A DNA stretch of 64,000 nucleotides from positions 6,131,001 to 6,195,000 of the forward strand of contig OZ038467.1 in assembly GCA_964036295.1 (NCBI GenBank), written 5' to 3'. A model generated the notes under the pieces. It did no database searches and had not been told where the DNA came from. It worked only from the letters and a program-made list of their open reading frames with translations. Shown here piece by piece: positions 55,646-64,000 of the stretch. Numbering within the stretch: position 1 is the first letter of the stretch; every line of letters begins with the position of its first letter. Position numbers and translations under genes: made by a program. This DNA comes from Plumapathes pennacea (lineage: Eukaryota > Cnidaria > Anthozoa > Antipatharia > Myriopathidae).

Positions 55646-57680
55646 CGTGTAAAGCCAACTGTTTCACTTCTTTCTTCTTGATAACGTCTTCAGAAGCTTC
55701 TTTAAACGAAGTGACAAATGCGTGTAGCGCTGTCCCTTTTGTAGCCTGTTGTCTTCAACACATCATGTACTCTTCCTTTGTCTCGCAATTTCTTTCCAGC
55801 TTAAAAATAGCGAAACGGAATTTTTTCTTGTTTAGAGGCTGTGAATGCCATTGATACTGTTTGGTGTTTGCACTGTGAAGCCGGCGCTTAGGCCTTCAAC
55901 AATAACACCTGTCCATTACTTTTAACAGTGCTGTCATTTTTTCAGATTTTAGCTGAAGGAAAAAAGAACGAATAAATTCCTTCATGCAGCACCGTCCACT
56001 ATTCAATAACTTAGTGTTTGTCCATGTAATATTGGCGGTCGACAGTCCGTCTTTCCCGCTGTTTGCGCGGTGCGCTGTTGTTTCGTTTTGTTATTTTTGG
56101 GGAAAAGGAAAAAATGCGATCAGTGATTGCTTTTTCTCGGGCAGGGAATTTTATAAAACTTGTTGTTTGTGCCTTGCGGTTTTCTGCTTGACTTTATTGA
56201 CATTATGAACGACTGGTCACCGATTTAAACTTTGTGGCAGAGCGATAAGTGGCCCGAGTAACTGTTCCAATAACTAACTGATGTACCATACGTGCATGTC
56301 GTTCTAATACTGAAAGCAAACTTTATAGTTTTACGAAAATATAATTTAGAGTAAAGCATTCCCATCTGTTTCCCAGCGGCTTCCTTCGTTCACTTATGCA
56401 AAAGTGGTTTGGTCTGGGTCAAATTTGAGTGGGCAAAGCTATCTGCACCTAATACAAGAGTATTTTACATATTAAAGTGAGTGTAATACAATACGTTTCA
56501 TACCTGTTTGACTAAGAAAGTCAAAGGCGACTCAGCATTGGGGCAAAGATCTGCTTCCTCGTTAAATATTTGCAGTATCCAAACATGGCCATGGAAATGT
56601 TATATACAACAACATTATATTCCCTCTAGTGCTTGCTTCCCTCAGTTAACACTAAATCAGATAATTTAGTGAGAATACAGGTCAGGCAAATTGCATTTGA
56701 ATCACTGGCATATGAGTCAGTGAGTGGGTATTAGGCCCTGAATCTGCATCGTATAGGTAACTAATGATCCAAGTCTAATCCATCACTGAGCAACATGAAA
56801 AGTTTCATGTAGCCCCGGGCCTATAACCTTTACTGAATAGGCCACATAATTAAAAAGTTAAAATAAAAGATCCAGTCAATATTGACCCAGCGTTGACGAA
56901 AGCGACGAAAACCCGCAAACAGGCCAGGGGTTAGCCTTTCAGTGAGTCTGATGTTGATTGTTTCTTTTCTTGAAAACCGATAGTGAAAGATTCAAAAAGG
57001 ACTAATTTTATGGCAGTGTCCTTTTCCAAGTCAGGTTCTTATGCTCAGTTAAAACATTTTGAAATGCTTCCATCGATGAGTCATCTGTTTAATTGCGAGG
57101 CTTGGTGTCATTGAGATTTAATTTTCTTGTAGTCAAGGCTAAATGGTGAAATAGAAAGGAATCGATTTGTATTGAATGCGCCTGGCATGTGTTTAAACGC
57201 AACAAAGCGTTCACTTACGCGCTTGAGACTGTGTCCTTTGGTCCGAATATCTATCCGGCCCGGCCCAAACCACCATGCACTACTTATTCAACATGAAATC
57301 TCCGTAGCAGAAAGTGGCGGAATTAATTAACTCAGATTCGATTCCATCCGCCAATGCATGCAGAAAAAATCGCTTACAAGATGTACTCCTTTCTTACAAA
57401 TTAATTGGTCAATGAGAAAGTTGATGAGAAAGCCGAATGAAGTGACCTCCCTATACAAAAAATGTTCATATACTTCATCGGAGCAAACTGCATGACAAAA
57501 GCAAATAAGCAAACGACAATTTCTCTTACACGCTGCGTCGCACCATTGAAACCCTCGCAAAGCCTCAGCTTTTTCTTTCCTGTTGGACTTTCTAACTGCA
57601 CAGACTACATTTACTAGTGTTATCATTTACACATCTGTATACGTCTTGTTCAGATTTGCTTGACTTTACTTAGACTGCAA
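55646..57680. repeat. Promoter and upstream block of copy B (block copy 4)
   Basis: The first 300 bases match the promoter of copy A almost base for base, with a TATA-like TACAAAAGG at 55735-55743 on the minus strand. The remainder follows the block at 48.8-50.6 kb in order, and extends to the TACGTCTTGTTCAGATTTGC landmark also seen at about 50733. Non-coding. Confidence 0.75.
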
Positions 57681-57821
57681 ATCTACAGTACACATAGGCC
57701 GACCATTGTCCCAGGGACTCTTAATCGGACTGTGTTACATTCGATTGATGTATGACAATAAGAACGGCTCTGGGCACCTAGTACGTTTTGGTACACACAA
57801 CAAATAACATAGTATTGACGG

Positions 57822-58309
57822 TCGATTTTCAGCCGTTGTTGTTTTTAATACGGTGTAGCATAGTTTATAAACCTCTTGGCCAGCTTCATTATTAGTTAAA
57901 AATAACGCATTCTTGTGCAAGCAATTAACCGGACCTTTACTACATAGCACTCCAAGGAGTGATCGAATTCAACTTCCGTTTCATCCATATTATCACCAGA
58001 AATACATCATACACTCAGTATGGGAAACTTGGCTGTTCATAGCTTGCATGATGCATTAATGATGACGTCCGATTTGTACGTTATGTAAAAGTATATACAA
58101 AGTTGGGGATTGGCTTAGCTTTAATAAACCCACAAGCTGCTGTCAGTACGACGAAGTGCTTCTACTGGAGTCTGGAAATCTGGGTACAGCGTCCTTGTGC
58201 CGGCACTAGTTTCTGTTTATCTTGGTCTCCAAATTATAATATGTTTAAGCAATAATTTATACAGCTACTGACTGTATATGGCTAATTTATACGGCTAATT
58301 GAACGTACT
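57822..58309. repeat. Left arm of a ~490-bp inverted repeat
   Basis: From CGATTTTCAGCCGTTG to ACGGCTAATTGAACG this arm is the reverse complement of 58799-59281, with only a few differences (for example GTATATGG against CTATACGG near the inner end, and CTCTTGG against CCCCTGG near the outer end). Identity is very high by eye. Confidence 0.9.
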
Positions 58310-58549
58310 TACAGTGGGCGGCCGCTTGTCACTATCAGCCAAGTAGCCGAGTATTATACCTTTGAACTAAACTATCTACGATTTGGTTCTTATCAGTTTT
58401 TTTTTTTTTTTTTTTTTCCTCAGAACTACGTGATCAGTGGTGTAGTCCCCGTTTGCAAGCAAAACAACTCCAAATCATGAACCTATGGAACAGTTGTATG
58501 TCAGGACTATGTATGTTAATAGAAATCACTTAAACTTGTAAAACACTGC

Positions 58550-58585
58550 ATATCGGGCAGAATTGAAATGGAGGCGCCTCCAATA

Positions 58586-58619
<34 letters not shown>

Positions 58620-58655
58620 TATTGGAGGCGCCTCCATTTCAATTCTGCCCGATAT
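58550..58655. repeat. Perfect 106-bp palindrome
   Basis: A 38-base arm (58550-58587, with ATATCGGGCAGAATTGAAAT and GGAGGCGCCTCCAATAGC) is followed by 30 bases of alternating AT, then the exact reverse complement (58618-58655). Because the AT tract is itself self-complementary, the whole 106 bases can pair. Each arm contains the smaller palindrome GGAGGCGCCTCC. More (AT)n follows to about 58671. Confidence 0.95.
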
Positions 58656-58798
58656 ATATATATATATATATAAAGGACTATTGCTCCTGCGCATCAGTGT
58701 GAAAGTGACTCCGTTTACCACCTCTTGCTCCGCTCACTCTTATATGACTTTACACGTGCCGGGACTGGGGGCGGATCAAACAATCAACAAACAAACGT

Positions 58799-59281
58799 TC
58801 AATTAGCCGTATAAATTATAGCCGTATAGAGTCAGTAGCTGTATAAATTATTGCTTAAACATATTATAATTTGGAGACCAAGATAAACAGAAACTAGTGC
58901 CGGCACAAGGACGCTGTACCCAGATTTCCAGACTCCAGTAGAAGCACTTCGTCGTACTGACAGCAGCTTGTGGGTTTATTAAAGCTAAGCCAATCCCCAA
59001 CTTTGTATATACTTTTACATAACGTACAAATCGGACGTCATCATTAATGCATCATGCAAGCTATGAACAGCCAAGTTTCCCATACTGAGTATATGATGTA
59101 TTTCTGGTGATAATATGGATGAAACGGAAGTTGAATTCGATCACTCCTTGGAGTGCTATGTAGTAAAGGTCCGGTTAATTGCTTGCACAAGAATGCGTTA
59201 TTTTTAACTAATAATGAAGCTGGCCAGGGGGTTTATAAGCTATGCTACACCGTATTACAAACGACAACGGCTGAAGATCGG
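58799..59281. repeat. Right arm of the ~490-bp inverted repeat
   Basis: Reverse complement of 57822-58309. The spacer between the arms is about 490 bases and holds a poly-T run (about 58398-58418) and the perfect palindrome. After the right arm the 3' flank of the third gene copy begins. Confidence 0.9.
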
Positions 59282-59287
59282 GGTACG

Positions 59288-59759
59288 TCTGTATGCTTTG
59301 AACAGCTAGTTACATCATTGCGTTACTGAGAAAATGATGTTTTCCACTTCCTGACTACCGTTTTCTTTCTTTATTCGGCTGTAAAGATTAGTCTACAGCA
59401 CAAGTACTAAAGCAACTGTTGCAACTCAGAACTACGTTTTCGTAAAGCAGTGTAATGTCATGGGATGATGACATGGTCAAGCCTGCTATGTTTAGTAATA
59501 GTTATCAAAGTTATATCAAAGGCAGCTTGGGCCACTACTAAAGGAAGTCAAAAAATAACGAGGAAGACTTCTTACTCGCGCGTACGTTGTGCTCAATCCG
59601 GCTGCCTTCAAAAGCGTAGCTCTGGGAAACAACCGCCTTATCGCACAATTATCTAGCCTAACTTTACTGAGGCAAAGATTTACATGCTGTGTAAAAAATC
59701 AACTCAGCTATGACGAAACTAAAACACTGTGTCAGTTACAGTACTTTGCATGTTTTGGC
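59288..59759. repeat. Duplicated 3' flank of copy C
   Basis: Homologous to 53468-53987 (see the landmarks named there), including the sequence just after the stop codon. One insertion (CAGTTACAGTACTTTGCATG region) separates the two near the gene. Confidence 0.8.
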
Positions 59760-61209
59760 CTACAACTTCTTGAAGACCTGAAACCCAGTGGGGGCGTTCT
59801 CCTTGGCGCAGGAGGCCTTGTTAGTCGCACTACAAGGACGGGCGTAGAAGTTTCCACTGGAGTAGTAGAGCCAGTTGGTGTGGGACGCGTACGAAGTCTT
59901 AAATCCCACGATATCTCCGAGCTGCATTGGCTCGCCGTCCTCGCCGTTTTTGGAGAAGATACGGAAAACGGCACGAGCTTTGTGACAACCAATAGTTTCC
60001 TGGCCATGATGAGATGTTGTCGTTCCTAGAGCAAAAAGACTAAAATGTTAACACCCACAGAGCGTGTACTTAGCGACTGATTGACTTGGTTGTTATACAT
60101 AGTATATTTGTTATAATTCACCATAAATTACCTTTACTATTTGAACAGTCACTGACACCAGTGACAATAAAATTTGGCTCCTTCCTGTATATGCACTTCC
60201 TGACATAGTTTTCATTCCAACGACGAGAGCTACAGCGATGGCGTGAAAACATGAATAATTCCTAACGCCTAAACTTCATCAGAAAAAATGAAGAGCAATT
60301 TATGCTTGTCAGAAGTATCGGGAAAAATGAAGTGCAGCGGTTCAGCTTTCCAGTTCGGTCGATAAAAAGAAACTTCCAATGTGTCCGACAATATCAATTA
60401 TTAAACATCAATGACTTACGCAGAGCATTTGCTTGACGATGAGGTGCAATGCAGGTACCGTGTCTCGGCGTAGTACGGGAAAGTGATCTTCACGTGATCA
60501 CCGCTTAGCACAGGTTGTCCGTCGCCCCGACTGAAGGCTCTGATCCTGAAAACCACCTTAGGACAAGCGGACCACTTTGCCGCGACCATGTAGCCTGCCC
60601 CAGGACAAGTGGACACGCCACAGTAAGTTGATTTATCGCAACCCAACCACTTGGAACTGCCGCTGGTGGTAGCGAGTCTCAAGGCGATCAGATCTCCGCT
60701 CTTTAGGATCGGAAACCTGCGGGCTGAACAATCAAAGACACCAAATTAATCAGTTCCTTTTCCTGCTGTAAACCCTTGACTCATCAATAGGTTTCAAATG
60801 CTAAAGAGTGGAACAAGATAGGGGTGGTTGGTATCCAAGACGACTGGTTTCTCTTTCAACGATGTTTCTTGTTAAACTTGCTTCACTCTAATGCCTCTGA
60901 TTTTCAAACTGTGACCGGAGGAACAAATGTTGTGCAGTCGTTACCGGTTGAGCCAAGGCATATAAAGCTACAAGCGTCACAATCAAATTAATTACTAACA
61001 AAAAGACAGCAGAAAATAAGTGAGTCCAGAAATGCTGATTGATTCTCACCTGCTGACAAGCCAGCCCACATTCTTCCGGGAGAATCAAACTTCATCTGAG
61101 CTTTACCTTGAATCGTGATCTTACTGTCGGAAAGATCTAGGACACCAGCTGAAGTAAAGACTGCGCGCTGTAAAACCAGGACGACACAGAACGGGATCAG
61201 CAACTTCAT
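59760..61209 (-). pseudogene. Secreted beta-trefoil-like gene, copy C, frameshifted in exon 3
   Basis: Exon 1 (61050-61209, MKLLIPFCVVLVLQRAVFTS) and exon 2 (60420-60723, RFPILKSGDLIALR, GSSKWLGC, CPGAGYMVAAK) are intact and very close to copy B. Exon 3 (59760-60025) has a good acceptor (CTAG) and the family C-terminus (CAKENAPTGFQVFKKL and stop). Compared with copy B it has one extra base near 59971-59982 (minus-strand CACAAAGCTCGTGCCG against CACATACTCATGCCG), so the frame set by exon 2 is lost before the FRIFSKNG segment and meets a stop about 30 codons later. It would make a protein lacking the third trefoil unit, unless the base is an assembly error. The promoter has the best TATA box of the three copies. 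Confidence 0.75.
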
Positions 61210-61300
61210 CGTGCAAAGCCAACTGTTTCACTTTTTCCTCTTAAAGACGAGTCTTGACTAGCTTCTTCAAACAAAATGATCCATACGTGCGGCATCGTCC

Positions 61301-61308
61301 CTTTTATA
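61301..61308 (-). promoter_or_regulatory. TATA box of copy C
   Basis: TATAAAAG on the minus strand, 92-99 bases before the ATG, within GGCTATAAAAGGGACGATGCC-type sequence. Copies A and B have TACAAAAGG at this place. Confidence 0.65.
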
Positions 61309-61309
61309 G

Positions 61310-62882
61310 GCTATTGCCTTGAACACATTTTTTATTGGATGCGGAACGACATCCGGTATTGCTTAAGCTTGGCGGAAGGAGTTTGTCCGGTGCCTGCAGT
61401 GTCCTGATGTGTTTTTTCCTGCTTTCTCTATCTCGTTAGCTAGTAATTGTTTTTCGCTTGGTTTCGTGGTCCGACATCCCGGATCGCCCACAATTTACTA
61501 ATAAGGACATTAAAAACTTCCTTAGCAACGACAGTGACAAAGATTTAGGTAGGGCTCACGCGTTTCAGCAGTCTTACCCAGTTTGCGGAAGAACATTGGT
61601 GGTCGACCTTTCAGCTGTTTTGTCGCAGCTGTTTTATTTCCTTTTTGCTCGTGGGGCGCTTTTGCGCTATGGGTTACAAATTAGTGGTCACTCAACTTTG
61701 ATTTCTGACCATTGTATTTCCGTATGTTCCGGCTTGCTCGGAAAACTCACAAAGACTATGCGCATCATTGTTGCCATCATTGCTTTATAAGCGGAACCAT
61801 TTTGTTTATCGAAAACTAACCAGTGCGCCGGCCCCACGTTTAAGTCACGCTATGCGCGTGCGACGTGAAAGTTTCCGTGTTTCCAACGTAAGAATGAAAA
61901 TAGCTCACTCGAAGGATCCGAACGATCTTGTAAATTTTCAAATTCTGTTTGCGGACATGCAATAGTGAACGCTTGTTCCCCCAAACCATACTAAAGTTTT
62001 TATTTTTCTGATTTTCGAAAAATCCCCATTCCCCTTTTGGATTGGCCAACTTGGCAGATTTACTAATTAGTATGTTCTCTTATATATGACGGGGTCCATT
62101 TTATATTTTGATTAATTTTTCACACTTGGTCCTAGTCCTTCCCTCGTTTTGATAGATATTATTTTCATGCACAGTGGCATTATTTCTATTCTGCATTTGT
62201 CCATGATGTCAAAAACATCAAACACAGTGAAACCCTGGCTCAGCACTTCGCGCTCCCGGACTGACGGAATCGCATCGGCTATCCCAATCGTGCATGGACC
62301 GCCTTCAATGACTCTCACTACTAAAAAGGCAGTACACAGCCCGCACAATTTATGCTGTATAGTCACTCATTAAATAAAACAACTGCTGTACGCTTAAAGT
62401 ACACTGAATTTTTTATCGGGCCTTATTTTCTGTTGGGGTCTGCTAGCCAGTTATTGCCTATGCAACCACAGACGGGGAGGAAGAAAAAGAACCAAAAGTT
62501 AAAATCCGCCTAGCTGTTAATCAGCAGCAACAAACTGTAGTGTTCCACTGACCTGATTGATTGTCATAGTTAACTATGAGGAAAAAAAAAAGACATTCGA
62601 TATTTGGGACCGTTTCTCCGTCGGTGCCCGCGTTACGGAATAGTCAGCGTGAAAGTTTGTCTCCAATCTCCCCGTGAAGTCCGCAGGTGGCAAAGTCGGA
62701 TTTTTGAGGTGTTTTCGATAATTTTCTGTTTCTAGTTCGTGCCCAAATCATCGTGACGTCCGTATAGACTGATGAGTGATGTCGATATAACGTGCTAGTC
62801 ACATGAGTCTAATGATTTTCACGTGACATATCTTCCTGAGCGACATATTCAGTCATTCGACTCGGACTGGTGATTTTCCGCA
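61310..62882. other. Intergenic, divergent promoter region
   Basis: Separates the minus-strand family from the plus-strand thioredoxin-like gene. The upstream flank of copy C is not homologous to the blocks upstream of copies A and B beyond about 150 bases. A frame at 61458-61790 has no recognisable features and is left out. Confidence 0.4.
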
Positions 62883-63888
62883 ATGGAGCGTCTCTTGTGG
62901 AAAGTTGTGCTCGTGATTCTCAGTCTGACAGCCGTACGAGCTCAGATCCCGATTCCCAAACACCCTCTGGGTTTTACGTACAAGGGAGGGAGTTCTGGAG
63001 CGCCCATTCATCTTGTCGCCTTCGTGGATTTGCTGTGTCCTGATTGCCAGCAAGCATGGCCGACTATCAAGAAAGTCGCTGATATGTACGGCCCTGACCG
63101 TGTTCATTTGAAGTTACAACTGTTCCCTCTACCTTATCACACAAACGCCTTCATTGCAGCTGAGGTAAGTAAACCTACGACAAGTGATCAGCGGGTGTTC
63201 AGCTGGCTGAAATGAAATACGATGTAAATATGATTAGTTGTAAATGACAGAAAAGTACAGAGACGCAAAACGTCACTGAGTGCTTCTCTGCATTTCTCAT
63301 TTAGTGTCTTTACTCAACTATATACGAAAGTCTAGAGGAATGCACATTTGGGCAAACTGAATATGGGGTGAATACTTAGGGAGGAAATATTGCAGGATTT
63401 TAGCATGTAAAAGCGTAGGTGGTAAGGTACTATTCAAAGTATTAATACTGGGTTGACACATTCATATGTTATATATATTCAAATACATTTGGCATCTATG
63501 ATTTGTAAACTTATAGGCCATAGCACATCGACAAGTTCATTGTATTGTTCTGTACTTCCTCAGGTGAGAAGTTAAAATGTATTCATCTACTTATTACTGT
63601 ACAATGTACTTTACTCACTGTAATGGCCAGGATTTCATCAAAGAGACCTCCTCATCTCATTACATCCATAGAAGTGGGACCCACAGTATAGTAACAGTCA
63701 GAAAAGTGGCCAGGGATTATTTTTAAAGGCACAGTGTGACATGTCAACATTCTTTTATTTCAGAGCGTATTTGTTGTGAATTCTGTCAACTCCTCCATGG
63801 TAATTGAATGGATGGACACATTGTTTCAGTACCAAAGTCAGCTCTACAACTTCCAGACCATGAACAAGAACAGATATGATGTCATGGC
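62883..63888 (+). CDS. Secreted thioredoxin/DsbA-like protein (partial, 5' end)
   Basis: Two exons are in the window, 62883-63164 and 63764-63888 (donor GCGTAAGG, phase 2), giving the first 135 residues; the gene continues beyond the right edge. Residues 1-20 are a signal peptide (MERLLWKVVLVILSLTAVRA). The rest starts like a thioredoxin-fold DsbA-family domain: a hydrophobic strand HLVAFVDLLC running into the redox motif CPDC (Cys52, Cys55) at a helix start, followed by a second strand VHLKLQLFPLP. Such proteins act as disulfide oxidoreductases or are inactive relatives; both Cys are present, so redox activity is plausible. The insertion after LPYHTNAFIAAE fits the helical subdomain of DsbA-like folds. 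The precise family is uncertain. Confidence 0.75.
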
Positions 63889-63950
63889 GTAAGGCACAAT
63901 ATCTTTCAACATGTTCTGACTCAGACAGATGATCTAGATTACTACTACTT

Positions 63951-64000
63951 CATAACTTGGCTGGTTTGGAAATTTTGGTAGCATAACTTGGCTGGTTTGG
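63951..64000. repeat. Start of a 31-bp tandem repeat
   Basis: CATAACTTGGCTGGTTTGG at 63951 recurs at 63982 and the window ends; probably the beginning of a minisatellite in the second intron of the thioredoxin-like gene. Confidence 0.6.

Noticed and set aside
61458..61790. 110-codon plus-strand frame upstream of the thioredoxin-like gene
   Set aside because: No family recognised, no splice context and a composition that changes along its length; not enough to call a gene.

Overview
The window is nuclear DNA of an invertebrate animal. It is AT-rich, has short exons with GT-AG introns, many small inverted-repeat transposon remnants and long UTRs. Protein features and content fit a cnidarian, probably a stony coral or relative. 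The taxon is my inference; it rests on general resemblance, not on a marker gene.

Left part (1-12 kb): the first coding exon of a WD40 protein (minus strand, runs off the left edge), then an intronless minus-strand seven-pass-like membrane protein that keeps the HxxxH and other key positions of alkaline ceramidases. A complete 10-exon STYXL1/MK-STYX pseudophosphatase gene follows on the plus strand.

Centre (13-43 kb), all plus strand and all reconstructable exon by exon in consistent phase: mitochondrial malate dehydrogenase MDH2 (14 exons, 342 aa), EIF4ENIF1/4E-T (13 exons, 1168 aa) and Nemo-like kinase NLK (14 exons, 427 aa). STYXL1 next to MDH2 is also the arrangement in the human genome (7q11.23), so this pair looks like ancient microsynteny. 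These are housekeeping or regulatory genes from different pathways (TCA cycle and malate-aspartate shuttle, mRNA repression in P-bodies, Wnt/Notch-related kinase signalling); nothing suggests that they act as one system.

Right part (44-62 kb): the accessory region. It is a minus-strand tandem array of a small secreted, cysteine-containing family with three internal repeats, which I read as a beta-trefoil-like fold. There are two intact three-exon genes (47.1-48.7 and 54.0-55.6 kb), a third gene with a one-base frameshift in its last exon (59.8-61.2 kb), an orphan terminal exon (44.7 kb) and repeated upstream flanks, one of which (about 52.5-53.45 kb) has lost its gene. Between the second and third genes lies a ~490-bp-armed inverted repeat with a perfect 106-bp palindrome in its centre. 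I do not know the function of this family; it is the best candidate here for something undescribed.

The window ends inside a gene for a secreted thioredoxin/DsbA-like protein with a CPDC motif (62.9 kb onward). No tRNA, rRNA or CRISPR array was recognised.
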